From Haplomitrium mnioides (taxonomy: Eukaryota; Marchantiophyta; Haplomitriopsida; Calobryales), in contig JBNGIS010008402.1 in assembly GCA_049999725.1 (NCBI GenBank), positions 1 to 23,873 on the forward strand: a DNA stretch of 23,873 bases. The letters run 5' to 3'. Shown in pieces: positions 10,003-19,730 of the stretch. Under the pieces are notes generated by a model. It worked only from the letters and a program-made list of their open reading frames with translations, was not told the origin of the DNA and did not search any database. A program made the translations under genes and the position numbers. Position 1 is the stretch's first letter. Every line of letters starts with the position of its first letter.

Positions 10003-11062
10003 CTGCAAGAGGAAGGCGTAAGCTCAGAATGCTTCCGTCGACCAATGGCTGTTGGCAACAATTTGATCTGATTGAAATAGGACCTACGAAAAAAACAACT
10101 ACACGAACCCGACGGAACCAAATTACTAACTGCTTGCAATTCTCTAGAACGTCAATAACAGCAGTTAGTTATCTTCGTGAAACATGCGCAAAAAACCAAC
10201 ATGAACAGAAGAAACTATTCACTCCTATGAACAAAGCAGTAAATTTATTTTTTAAACCCCGAACACGTAATTCTAGCGTAGGAAACATGTCGAAGGATGC
10301 TCCTAAATCAATGGCATTCTGATTACTATTGGTAGGATAATATTGTGAAAGGCAAAGAACAACCACCTTCGGTCCAAGGATTTTGGAAGACATGCGGGCG
10401 CAGTACAATCGAACCTGGATTTCCGACGAGAAATGAGTGAGACTTACGCATTACATTTCTCTCAAACCGAGGTACAGAGAAGGATTCAACCTCCTGCTAC
10501 AGTGACTATATTCCCCTACACAGACATAGAAAGCCTTCCTTTCATGGGAGCTAGGTTCACAGGAAAGCAAACATGTGGAACTCGGAACGGCTCACCTGTT
10601 CAATCCTGTTACCTACCCTAAGCAGTCCTGTTCCACTCGAGACATTCATCCGTTCCCGAGAGAAGCAACCAACCGACAATCCCTTCTTCACTCCCAGTAC
10701 ATTCCGATAGCCTCTCTTCCTTGCCCAAACCAAACCTTCACCAAAGCTTCTAAAAAGACACGTTCCATCCCCAAAAATCTCACCTGTCCTCTTCTTTCTC
10801 TCCCACATATTCCCCCTCTTCAAACGAACGCACATCATCACCCTTTTCCCTTCCATTCCACATACACATCGTTGCTGCTTTATAGCCAAGAAACGCAGCA
10901 ACAACCAAACTATACAGCTAAAAAGAACACAACAGCTGTTCAGAATCACCTGTATCTCTGATTTCTTGAGCACGATCCGTCCTGACGGCCTCCCTGCCAA
11001 TTCTACTGTTCGACCCCACCACCTGCGCTGCGCCGTGCCTAACCCTTCACAGCTTTCGCTCT
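10003..11062. other. Region between divergent genes; upstream exons unresolved
   Basis: The upstream exons, first exon and promoter of the minus-strand coiled-coil gene should lie here, and the PHF5A promoter near the right end. On the minus strand there are several consensus-like donors (ATTGAACAG|gtgagc near 10595, GAGGACAG|gtgaga near 10785, ATACAG|gtgatt near 10950) and pyrimidine-rich acceptors (gtctttttag, ttctttttag), but I could not build a continuous model with a start codon. The plus-strand open frames 9885-10322, 10433-10621 and 10575-10961 have no protein-like features. Confidence 0.35.
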
Positions 11063-11236
11063 GTGCACTCGTCTCTCAACCGTGCGAGTGACCGTTGTGA
11101 GAACATCGTACAATGTAAGCCTCAATTGTCCCGTACCTGCTCTTATATCAAGCGGCCACGATCTAGTTTTGCGAACCCAAGAGAAGGGACGGTACCTTCG
11201 AGCGCAGGATTGGAACCTTTCTTGTGGGAAGAAGAG

Positions 11237-11569
11237 ATGGCGAAGCATCATCCAGATTTGATAATGTGCAGGAAGCAGCCCGGCATAGCAATCGGGAGGC
11301 TTTGCGAGAAGTGCGATGGAAAATGCGTGATATGTGATTCCTACGTCCGTCCATGCACTCTGGTTAGAGTTTGCGATGAGTGTAACTACGGGTCGTATCA
11401 AGGGAGGTGTGTGATCTGCGGTGGACTTGGTATCTCAGACGCTTATTATTGCAAGGAGTGCACGCAACAAGAGAAGGACAGAGACGGTTGCCCTAAGATC
11501 GTCAACCTTGGCAGCGCAAAAACGGATTTGTTTTACGAGCGCAAAAAATATGGTTTCAAGAAGAGATAG
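11237..11569 (+). CDS. PHF5A: PHF5A / SF3b14b, splicing factor 3b subunit (Rds3 family)
   Basis: A complete 110-residue PHD-finger-like protein, exactly the usual family length, with an intronless coding region. It starts MAKHHPDL and ends [11 protein letters not shown]. Thirteen cysteines are in family positions: 11, 23, 26, 30, 33, 40, 46, 49, 58, 61, 72, 75 and 85. They form the zinc-binding knot in [19 protein letters not shown] and CKEC. Tyr36, at the branch-site adenosine and pladienolide pocket in human PHF5A, is present. The protein is a core subunit of SF3b in U2 snRNP; it helps hold the branch-point helix in the nucleus. An in-frame upstream ATG at 11063 would add 58 residues unlike the family, so the start at 11237 is chosen. 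AAT|gtaagc near 11113 with gcgcag|G near 11206 could bound a small 5' UTR intron (inference). The frame is intact and looks functional. Confidence 0.97.
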   Translation: MAKHHPDLIMCRKQPGIAIGRLCEKCDGKCVICDSYVRPCTLVRVCDECNYGSYQGRCVICGGLGISDAYYCKECTQQEKDRDGCPKIVNLGSAKTDLFYERKKYGFKKR

Positions 11570-11732
11570 CACCTGCTTTTGTCCATCTCGAATTCCTAGC
11601 GAGATGGACGTAAGCATATCGGGAAGGAACTAAAAATTTTGCAGAAAGGTTTCAGTAGGATTCTAAACTTTGTTGAGTTCAGTTTTTGGCTTTTACAAAT
11701 GTTGACGAGTGCTACATTTATAGGTTCCACAC

Positions 11733-11738
11733 AATAAA
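11733..11738 (+). promoter_or_regulatory. Polyadenylation signal AATAAA downstream of PHF5A
   Basis: AATAAA lies 164 bp past the PHF5A stop codon in an AT-rich stretch (ACACAATAAAAATATTTGAG), a normal distance for a plant 3' UTR. Confidence 0.5.
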
Positions 11739-12022
11739 AATATTTGAGATCTGAAGCAAATTTCATTCCTCTCTCGTGAACCACTTGTGCCATTAGGCTC
11801 TGTGGGGTACCCGCCACTATTTTTATTCAGAGTTTGGCTTGGTGAGTGCAATCAGCTGAATTTTCTCGTTCAGTTTGAAAGCTTCGTTTTCCAGTAGCTA
11901 ATTCGACGGCCAGTTAAAGTTTTTCAATCAATAGTTTGTTAAGTTCCTTGTCTAAATTCTTTCACTCGCCGTCACGTTGTAAGTAGAACAGTGCTTGGCA
12001 TATCTTTTGGACTGTTTTTCAG
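11739..12022. other. Intergenic DNA, no feature seen
   Basis: Between the PHF5A poly(A) signal and the 66-bp duplication I see no gene. A pyrimidine tract ending GACTGTTTTTCAG at 12010-12022 resembles a splice acceptor just before an ATG at 12023. Confidence 0.4.
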
Positions 12023-12220
12023 ATGGCTCTGTATGAAAGAGTAAGCGGAGTTGCATCTTGTTCGTCTGCAGATTTTTCTGCACAGCCTTCGGGTTTGTAT
12101 GAAAGAGTAAGCGGAATTGCATCTTGTTCGTCTGCGGATTTCTGCGCAGCCTTCGGGTTTGCTTGTGCGTCTTTATTTCAGTGTATACTTTGGCAACACT
12201 TTGGGGATGTGGGTGTATGA
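12023..12220 (+). CDS. Small open frame built on a 66-bp duplication, doubtful gene
   Basis: A 65-codon frame starts MALYERVSG directly after an acceptor-like TTTTTCAG. Its first 44 codons are two near-identical 22-codon copies (LYERVSGVASCSSADFSAQ and LYERVSGIASCSSADFCAA), with repeats starting at 12031 and 12097. The two copies differ in a few bases but not in frame until the C-terminal part. I know no related protein. It might be an exon of a transcript starting further left, or a chance frame in a duplication. Confidence 0.25.
   Translation: MALYERVSGVASCSSADFSAQPSGLYERVSGIASCSSADFCAAFGFACASLFQCILWQHFGDVGV
12031..12162. repeat. 66-bp tandem duplication
   Basis: GTATGAAAGAGTAAGCGGA begins at 12031 and 12097. 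The copies share TTGCATCTTGTTCGTCTGC and GCCTTCGGGTTTG, and the period is a multiple of three. Confidence 0.9.
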
Positions 12221-12359
12221 GCAGTTTTGGGCATATGGCAGATTAAAGATAGGTGGTCCAATGTGCCATAGAGAGAGAAAGAAAAGTTGTCAAATGAAAG
12301 GTTGTCAAATAAGAGTATGATAGAAAATAAACCAATTGTTATCCCATGAACCCTCAAGT

Positions 12360-12810
12360 TACATATACAAGTATATAAGAGTTTGTATGTATATATACAT
12401 GTACATAGGAGTTTGTATGCATATATACATGTAAATAGGAGTTTGTATGTATATATACATGTACATAGGAGTTTGTAAATATATATGCACATATATAGGA
12501 GTTCATAAGTATAGATGAATGTAAGTATATATGCACATATATAGGAGTCTATAAGTATATATACATGTATATAGGAGTTTCTAAGATGAATGTAAGTATA
12601 TATACACGTATATAGGAGTTTCTAAGATGAATGTAAGTATATATACACGTATATAAGAGTTTCTAAGATGAATGTAAGTATATATACACGTATATAAGAG
12701 TCCATAAGTATATATACATAAGTATAGGAGTCTCCAAGATGAATGTAAGTACATATATATGTATATAAGAGTCCATAAGTATATATACACATAAATAGGA
12801 GTCTCGAAGA
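12360..12810. repeat. AT-rich minisatellite with 30- and 41-bp units
   Basis: The left part consists of 30-bp units (GGAGTTTGTATGTATATATA type). The right part consists mostly of 41-bp units that add AAGATGAATGTAA (GTTTCTAAGATGAATGTAAG type). The last units carry GGAGTCTCCAAGATGAATG and GGAGTCTCGAAGATGAATGA. This matches the copia LTR-end sequence GGAGTCTCCAAGACGAATGA at 19782, so the array looks like an amplified LTR terminus. Minus-strand open frames in it (12354-12536, 12581-12790) are repeat artefacts. Confidence 0.85.
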
Positions 12811-13250
12811 TGAATGAGTAGAATGATTGATAGATGACTACTTTGTTGATTTTTCTTTTAATAATGAATCATACTATGACTATATGCTATGAAAGTCTTT
12901 ATTACAAATACTATTTTATGTGTAGTCTCATTAAAACACTCATTAAAACCCTCTCGCTTTCTTATTAGAGAAAGAGTATCACCACATAATAGTTAAAAAT
13001 ATAATTATAGTGTATGGAGTTTATGTGCAAGTAACAAAATTTCAAAATGTTGCTTTGATAGTAAAGCTAATATATGGTGTTGTTGCGTGGTGTTGTTGCG
13101 CGGTGTTTTTGTGTCATTCGTAGTTGTATCATTGCGCTACTGTGTTTTTTGTACTTATATCTTGAAGATTTGTCTGAAAAATAATGTCAACCTCAAAAGT
13201 TGAGGAGTGATGTCAGCTTCTAATACAATCTGCTTATATCCTTACATATA
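12790..13250 (-). mobile_element. Probable 3' LTR remnant of the copia element
   Basis: It lies about 100 bp beyond the RNase H stop. On the minus strand it contains AAGCGAGAGGGTTTTAATGA followed by GTTTTAATGAGACTACAC, the kind of motif common in R/U5 of plant copia LTRs. It ends with CAATCATTCTACTCATTC, the sequence shared with the right side of the element. The start near 13190-13250 is a guess. A short duplication (GTGTTGTTGCG-type) occurs near 13075-13105. Confidence 0.45.
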
Positions 13251-13348
13251 TGACATTTAAGACAGATTAGATATTTACAAAAAGAACTTAATTTGCAAGC
13301 TTTGATCTCCATGACTAAAAGTCAGAGAAGAAATAATATAAGCAATCC

Positions 13349-14523
13349 TTATTTGTTATTTTGGTGTAGTTCAAATAGTCTTCTTAAACCGAGCCCTTGA
13401 GTATGTGCTATGTGTAAAGCAGATGGAAGGGGTTTGGTGAAGATATCTGCTATGTTATCCTTGTTTGCTATCCATTGGACATTTATTTTGTCACCGTGTT
13501 GCTCATGGGTGTAAAAGAATTTAGAGGCAATGTGTTTAATTCTGTCGCTCTTGATAAAACCTTGAGCAATTTGGTCGACGCATGGTCGATTGTCCTTGTA
13601 TATTATTGTAGGGGATTGGAGTAAAGGTTGGCCCGTATTGATGTTGATATGATCAATGAGCTATCGAGACCAAATACATTCCCTACTAGCCTTATAGAGT
13701 GCCATAATTTCTGCATGGTTAGTCGAGGTAGTTGTAATTGTCTGTTTTATGCTTTTCGATGAGATAGTGGTACTTCCCTTAAGGAAGACATATCTTGTTT
13801 GAGACTTTGCATCATTAGGATCAGATAAATATCCAGCGTTGACATAATTGACAATATAATTTGTTGCATTTCTAGGGAAGAAGAGTCCTATATCTTTTGT
13901 ACTTTTTAGGTATCTGAAAATGCGTTTGAGTCCATTCCAGTGTTAAATCGTAGGCTAGGAGGTGTGCCTTGCAAGCTGGTTTACTGCGAAAGATATATCA
14001 GGTCTAGTCTAATTTGCAAGGTACATGAGAGCTCCAATTGCCAAAAGGTATGGTTTTTATGATCCTAGAGTTTGTTCATGTTACTTTCGGTTTCCAAACA
14101 TGTCCTTGGTCAGGTCCGAAGATCTCATTTTCATGGGAGTGCTCGTTGGATGAGCATTATCCATTAGCATTAAATTGTTTGAGGATCTTGGTCATATATG
14201 TGGACTGGTGGATTAGAATCCCATCAGGAAGATGCTCAAACTGGATGTCGAGACAGAAATATGGTTCTCCGATGTCTCGCATTTCAAATATATCTTTCAA
14301 TTTGGCAATTGTGCTAGCTGCTAGAATTTTTGTGTCAAAAATATTTATGTTGTCTACATAAAGTGCAATTACGATGTGCAGAGCCTTGGTGTTTCATGAA
14401 CAGGCATGGAGCAATGTCATCATTTGTAAAATTCAGTGCCATCATCTCTGATTTGAATCTTTAGTACCAATTTCTGCCACTCCGTTTGAGTCCATATATC
14501 GATCTCAAGACTTGAACTGCCAT
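13349..14523 (-). pseudogene. Copia RT 3' half and RNase H, broken
   Basis: In order on the minus strand: YGLKRSGRNWY (RT), then LYVDNINI at the catalytic site where YVDD is expected, FCLDIQFEHLPDGILIHQS, YLLAIGALMYLAN, TRPDISFAVNQLARH, GYLSDPNDAKSQTRYVF, then RNase H with STNHAEIMALYKASRE, KDNRPCVDQIAQGFIKSDR, KHIASKFFYTHE and DNIADIFTKPLP. A stop at 13349 ends the frame. Internal stops follow NWY, AN, HTS and WSR, with frameshifts near 14155 and near 14370. The second catalytic Asp of RT is Asn, so the enzyme would be inactive even if read through. The plus-strand open frame at 14038-14361 is its antisense shadow. Confidence 0.9.
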
Positions 14524-14526
14524 TTA

Positions 14527-15324
14527 TGTGCTTGATTGGTTGATTGGTAATCCAGATACATTAATAGAATGCTTTGCTAACTTCACATTTTCATGTGGCA
14601 TACTTTGGTGATAGGAGACAAAAGGTCCACTCTGGTGTTGCTCATGCAACTTGTATTTATACAAGACTAAAGGTCCTCTGAAATGCTGCATGCTCAGCAA
14701 GTCTACTGACTGGACTAAAGGTCCTTTGAAATCTTGCGTGCTCAACGAATGTACTGGCTGGACTAAAGGTCCTTGAATAGTATTGTGCATCTTGCTTTCC
14801 ATCATTTGGCATTGTCTTTTCGACATGAGGACTAAAGGTCCTTTCTGGATTGGTAGTGGCTTCTTATGGACAAAAGGTCCTTTCATTTGTTGGCCATTGA
14901 GGACAAAAGATCCTTTTCTCAAATTGAGGTCGACAAAAGGTCTATTTTTAATCATTGTGCCTCTGTGGACTAAAGGTCCTTTTTTATATTGCAAATCATG
15001 AGGGACAAAAAGTATAACCTCAGAGTTTAGACCATGAGAGACAAAAGTTCCAATCTCAGTGTTTGGACCGCTTTGGACTAAAGGTCCATTTTTATAGTGC
15101 ATATCATGAGGGACAAGAGGTCTAACCTCATAGTTTAGGCCATAAGAGACAAAAGGTCCAATCTCAATATTTGGGCCGCTTTGGACTAAGCCCAATTTAT
15201 AGTGCATATCATGAGGGACAAAAGGTCTAACCTCAAAGTTTAGGCTATGAGAGACAAAAGGTCCAATCTTAGTATTTGGGCCACTTTGGACTAAAGGTCC
15301 ATTTGCACTGTGGTTGTTCTCCCT
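14527..15324 (-). repeat. In-frame GP(L/F)V tandem-repeat domain inside RT
   Basis: A stop-free stretch of 266 codons between TAG (15325-15327) and TAA (14524-14526), in the same frame as the RT sequence on both sides. It has 18 copies of a GPLV/GPFV-type motif (variants RPFV, GTFV, ILFV, GSFV), encoded by a near-palindromic word GGACTAAAGGTCC or GGACAAAAGGTCC on the plus strand (14617 to 15300). In the promoter-proximal part motifs are 36 bp apart and form a 108-bp (36-residue) higher unit, QSGPN..IGPFVSHGLN..VRPFVPHDMHYK in outline, repeated three times (the second copy one codon shorter). Further on, spacing widens to 47-69 bp and the spacers diverge. I do not recognise it as a standard copia domain. 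Confidence 0.85.
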
Positions 15325-15327
15325 CTA

Positions 15328-15492
15328 CACATGAAATGCCATTCTTGATATGAGTTTGTGGGCTGTCTTCATAAAAATCTAGATGTCCAGAATACCATAT
15401 AAGTATGCAGTGATAACGTCCATGATGTGCATAGTGAGATTGCGTTGGATAGCAAATGCTATCATATATTTGTATGTTATAGTGTCTATGAC
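15328..15492 (-). pseudogene. Copia RT 5' block (MDVxTAYLYG)
   Basis: The minus strand reads VIDTITYKYMIAFAIQ, then NLTMHIMDVITAYLYGILD, then IFMKTAHKLIS, with a TAG after GILDI. This is the RT segment with the first catalytic Asp (MDV). The RT fingers that normally precede it and the integrase C-terminus are missing: the integrase ends at TKMRPH about 20 bp upstream, in another frame. The normal downstream partner, YGLKxSGR, is about 270 codons away, beyond the repeat domain. Confidence 0.85.
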
Positions 15493-15499
15493 ACGTGAG

Positions 15500-16260
15500 T
15501 ATATGAGGTCTCATCTTTGTTTGATGTGGTCCTAAGATTGGGACAAGGATGAGGCAACCAAATGTGTGAAGATGCGAGATATCTGCAAAAATTCCGGCTA
15601 CAAGTTGGTGTGAGGAATTCTGGTTGAATGCAGATGGTCTGTAACGCAGTAAGGATGCTACGTGCATGGCTGCGTGTCCCCAAGCTGTGGTGAGGAGGTG
15701 TGAATTCATAAGTAGTGGTCTTGCTATTAGTTGTATTCTCTTGATAGCAGATTCTGCAATGCCATTTTGAAAGTATATATGTGGAACTGAATATTGTATA
15801 TATATGTCGACAGATGTGCAAAAATCATCAATAGTTTGTGAAGAGAATTCTTCGGCGTTGTCCACTCTCAGATTTTTGATTGGGTAATCAAGAAATTGTG
15901 CTAAGAGTTTCAAGATTTGTGATAGCAGTTTCGGGAAGACCATGTTTTTGGTCGCAACAAGGGATACTTCTGACCGTTCAGATAATGCATCAATGGTAAC
16001 TAGGAAGTATCAGAGTGGTCCCAAAGGTGGATAAATAGGTCTACAGACATTAGCGTGGATTCTATTGAAGAATCAAGGAATCATGATCGCTGTTTTGTAA
16101 TGAGAAGGTGCAATTCTCAGTTTGCCTTGTGCGCATGCTAAGCATGGGGTATTCAATGGCAGTGGGAGAAAATTTTGTGGCATGCCTTTATTGTCATTTT
16201 TGATGTGGTAGTAGAACATGTCTCAGTCGGGATGCTCTAGGCGGTTGTGCCATGTGAGAG
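15500..16260 (-). pseudogene. Copia GAG-pre-integrase and integrase core, broken
   Basis: The zinc-binding N-terminus reads WHNRLEHPD ... PCLACAQGKLRI near 16245-16130. The core follows: YFLVTIDALSERSEV (first Asp, near 15990), KNLRVDNAEEFSS (second Asp), FQNGIAESAIKRIQLIARPL (Glu) and AWGHAAMHVASLLRYRPSAF, ending HTFGCLILVPILGPHQTKMRPH. The second Asp and the Glu are separated by exactly 35 residues, the D35E spacing of active integrases. Stops occur after HPD, MIP and LGPL. The open part is 15269-15943, but the sequence below about 15500 is RT in another frame, so the last 70 or so codons of that open frame are not integrase. Confidence 0.92.
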
Positions 16261-16342
16261 CTGCAAAGATCTGTGTTGTAGAGACATGATATGAACATAT
16301 TTTGGTAGTGTATATTCCAAGTGGTGATAGTGAGAATGATTC

Positions 16343-17008
16343 TCATATGTCAAAAACTGTTGCTGTTGAACTCAAGATATAGAGGACTTCAATGTCCCGA
16401 AAAGATCCGGTTTGAATGTGAAAACCATTTTGTCGTATATCTCGGAAACTGATGAGGTTTTTGGTTGTTGCCGGTGCATAAATTGCATATTTGATATCCA
16501 GTTTAGTACCGTTTGGAAATAGTATGGTTGTTGGACCATGTCTTTCTTCAATTTGATTGTAGCCGGTGATCGTGATCAGAGGCCTGGAAGAAGGTTTAAT
16601 CGATGAGAAGTATTTTTGGTTTTGCAATATAGTGTATGAAGATCTACTATCTACAATGCAGATTATCTCGGATTTATTTTTCTGGTTTGATAGAGATGAA
16701 TAAGTTATGTGACTTTCAGGATGTAGATTGTACAATGGATATTCATAGATATCTGTCAGTTCCAATAAGTTGTTGTGTACCTCATTATTGTGAGGTTTAA
16801 TGCTCTGTTGGTATAATCGCGCTAGGTGCACATGTACTCTGCAAGTAGGTTGGGTGTGGCCATGCGTGCCACATCGATTGCAGGTTGTTTGCGACTGGCA
16901 TGAATGAGAATAAGTGCATCGGCCTTGATAAGATTGCATGTCTCTTCTATTGGTCTATGTGCACTGTGGAGCGCGTTCTGGTGTCTTCGATGTGCAATGT
17001 TTGGTATG
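16343..17008 (-). pseudogene. Copia zinc knuckle and aspartic protease
   Basis: An open frame of 198 codons (16343-16939) contains a CCHC knuckle CNRCGTHGHTQPTC (residues 20-33 of that frame), which binds RNA during packaging. The protease region IICIVDSRSSYTIL follows near residues 92-105. The expected catalytic triad Asp-Ser/Thr-Gly reads Asp-Ser-Arg here, a glycine change that should abolish activity. YAIYAPATTKNLISFRDI matches the usual copia segment (YVPxLxxNLLSxxxL) between protease and integrase. A frameshift separates it from the gag frame upstream. Confidence 0.85.
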
Positions 17009-17755
17009 TCAATCCATGTTGTTGGGAGTCGGAGGTCGAGTGGTGTTCGGATGGGTAGCACTCCCCCTAAATCTGGAGTGTCTCCTTCCTCGGCCTCTGG
17101 AGAAACTTATGTTTCTAGAGTGAGGATATAGCCCAGTCCTTGTAAAATGTGATTTAGGGTTCTGTGGAGGTGCAACAAACCATGGGGGCTGTTTTTTTGC
17201 ATTTTTTACGAGGAGTAATTGACGATTTTTAGTTAGTAGCATGTATGCTATGAGTTCAGAATATCGAGTGAATCGCATATTGCGATATTGTGATGCTAGA
17301 ATGAGATTGCTCATATGAAAAGTCGATAGAGTCTTTTCTATTTGTTCTTCATCGGTCAAGAGGTGACCACATATTGTTAATTGTAAGACAATGTGAAATA
17401 ATTTGTTGTTGTAGTTTACTATGGACGTATAGTCCTGATCTCATAGATTAATCCAATTGTGTCTTGCTGCAGAGAGCGATATGCTTGTCAGATGGTAAAA
17501 TATGAGTTTTAGCTATTCTCATAATAGGTGAGGACTATTATAGTTCAGGTATTGGAGTCTCAGAGGTTCCACCAGATGGTGTCAAATCAGGGTGAGGGCT
17601 CTGGCTGCATCATGGGGGTTGATATCATCGTCTATGTTGAGTATTTCACAGATACCCTTGGATGTTATATATGTTGTTACGTCTAGTGACCATGGTGAGT
17701 AGTTGGAGCCATCCAATCTTAGTTCCTAGAATTTTAGAGATGCTATAGATGGCAT
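17009..17755 (-). pseudogene. Copia gag polyprotein (UBN2-type), broken
   Basis: The reading starts at an ATG at 17753-17755 (MPSIASLKF then TAG). ELRLDGSNYSPWSLDVTTYI is the usual copia gag N-terminus. It continues through DDDINPHDAARALTLI, HHLVEPLRLQYL, RHNWINL and KLFHIVLQLTICGHLLTDEEQIEKTLSTFH. The final open part, 17009-17359, contains TRYSELIAYMLLTKNRQLLL and an Arg/Gly-rich tail (SRGRGRRHSRFRG). The N-terminal half is broken by stops after KF, TLI, HLL, E and NL, mostly in a single frame. Gag would form the particle shell. Confidence 0.85.
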
Positions 17756-19730
17756 TTGCAGATCTGTGCTCTGTTTTGCTGAGAATACCTGTGAAAAAAG
17801 TAAGAAGAACCAGAATGTTTGGCAAATGCAGTGGCTACGTCAAGGCTGTGATTGTTCTGTACACTATATAGATTGGTGATCGATCCGAGTTTCAGTCGAG
17901 CACAGACCCATGTACCTATTTATGTTTTCTGCTTTAAGTGGAAAAATGAGGAATTGAAATGAAAAACAAGAAAGAATCAACTGAATGTGAGTCAATCGAT
18001 GTGTGCTATCGAGAAATGAAATAAGAAATTGATGTTGCTAATGAATAAAGAAACTTCCCTGCATAAATATGTCTCTACTTCTGCTGGTGTGTCTGTGGCG
18101 TGCTCTCCAAGAGTTGTCCTTGTGTGAGCCTAGTCCTCGATCATTGTGGTGTTGCTCTACAATGTTGATTCTGTAAAGAAATGAAGAAATACAAGTTGCA
18201 AGTATGGCTAGATAGGGGTTTAGCTTGTGGAGGTGACAGGAGTCAGCGTTTCTTGTTAGTATGAGTTGCTTGTATACTGATCAGAAATGTTTTAGAATCA
18301 AGGAGTGTGTCCCTTGTGAGGGATAGATTTGTTCGGAAAAGGAGAGAAAAAAGAAAGATGAGAGTAATCCGTCAAAGATAATCAAGAGATGGGTTGAGAA
18401 AGTTAAACCGCAAAGTTTTGGAGAATAAAGTGAGAGATTCTTAAGTGGCAAGATGCAGTATTGCCCTTCCGTTGAATGTTGATATAGCTCTGTGTAGTCG
18501 CCTATAAGAAGGTATCTCTCACTGAAAGTATATTTGACTGAGTCTTCGTTGCTGCATAACCAAGTGAGTTGAACTCGTGCACAGGTAGGTGTTTGATGTT
18601 GAAGTCATACATAGAAGCAAGGAAGTGTTAGAAGTTTGATGCCTTGTCTCCCCTTGGTGTCCGATGGTGCTTTTCTCGTGATGGGCAGGTAGGCTGTTAC
18701 TGAGTGACATTAGAGAACCAAAACAGGGGAAAAATGAACCAGAAATTAAAGAACAAGAGGAAGGTGGTAAACTTGTATGCTTATTCTTCAAGGTTAGGAA
18801 CGAAATGAAAGAAGGTAAGATGAAAGAGTCGAGTATAGAGGTAGGAAAACAAGTTCGTGTACTCTGGTGTCGAAGAAGAACGAGTGTACACGCTGGTGCT
18901 ATTTCTTGTGCTGGATAGTTCCTAGCAAAGAGACAGAGTAAACAAGAATCTCACGAAGAACCACGAATAGAAAAATGAAGAGAGGTAATGATGGTTCGTG
19001 AGTAGATGAGAGGTTAGTGTAGAAATGTAGCAATAGAAACAAAATGAAATATAACTTGATATGTGTTGTTGTCGAAGAGTAAGAAGGATGGACAACTTCA
19101 GCCTGTCATAGGCGAGGAACAAGAAAAAATAAATAAGAAGGATGCAATGCGGTCGTCTCGAGTAAGCACAGAATGTTGTGGTGTTCTGTTGGAGTCGACG
19201 AATAACGAAAGTAGCGAACTAGTGTTGCACGGATGTCATCAAACATATAGAAACAAGAAAAGGGAAAGATCACCCGTAAGGCCGCAGTAGGGAGCGATGT
19301 CGCCAAGTAGAAAAGAAGAATTGCGGGAGTCACCAAGCAGGGAACAAGAATCGCCAATTAGATGAACGAAGAGGTCGCCAAGCAGGTCGTTGATTGTGGC
19401 AACTTGTTTGAAGGAGAGTGAGGCATCGAGAGGAGAATGATAAGCTAGGGTCGCGAAGTGCACGCGCCCTAGTTCGTACGGGGTGCTTCAAAGAGAAAGA
19501 TGGGAAAAATGAAGAGGAAAGGAAAAAAATGACAGAAAGAGAAAGAAGAAAGGGAAATGTTCAAATGCTCAAATGCTTGTCAGATATATAGAAAAAAAGT
19601 TGGTATCGCTAAGAGAAAATGTTTGGCAGAGAGAGAAAAATGAGTACGTAGAAGATGAGTACGCGGGAGCTTCCTCAGATGTTGGTGCGCAATGAGCGCA
19701 TGCGGAAGAAAATTTTCTGTAGAGTCCGTC
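17756..19730 (-). mobile_element. Long leader between 5' LTR and gag
   Basis: About 1.95 kb with no recognisable coding sequence. On the minus strand it is rich in C and T (runs such as CTTTCTTCTTTCTCTTTCTG near 19555). Near 19300-19390 it has four or five imperfect repeats of CTTGGCGAC-type sequence, giving an LLGD/LIGD motif every 9-13 residues in the minus-strand frame 19239-19463. Short minus-strand frames (18519-18791, 18922-19122, 19106-19357, 19569-19766) show no domain. Related plant copia elements usually have gag close to the LTR, so part of this may be a later insertion. Confidence 0.5.

Noticed and set aside
9885-10322. 145-codon plus-strand open frame
   Set aside because: It has no recognisable domain. 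It lies across a probable minus-strand micro-exon and introns, and its composition is that of noncoding DNA.
10557-11000. Minus-strand open frame beginning at a TTG codon, as a protein gene
   Set aside because: It has no ATG and no domain. It overlaps the likely PHF5A promoter, and several splice-like sites interrupt it. Parts could be exons but I could not join them.
11063-11236. N-terminal extension of PHF5A from the upstream ATG
   Set aside because: The family starts MAKHHPDL at 11237 and is 110 residues long. The extra 58 residues are unlike any PHF5A and likely 5' UTR.
11421-11633. Overlapping plus-strand frame within and after PHF5A
   Set aside because: It is a different frame over the PHF5A coding sequence with no protein-like content.
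12354-12790. Tyrosine-rich minus-strand frames (HTNSYVHVYI repeats)
   Set aside because: They are translations of the AT-rich minisatellite with a 30-bp period.
14038-14361. 107-codon plus-strand open frame
   Set aside because: It is the antisense of the copia RT segment containing YVDN and FEHLPDGILIHQS.
15269-15499. C-terminal 70 codons of the integrase open frame as integrase
   Set aside because: The conserved reading here is RT (MDVITAYLYG) in another frame. The open frame runs on by chance after a deletion and frameshift.
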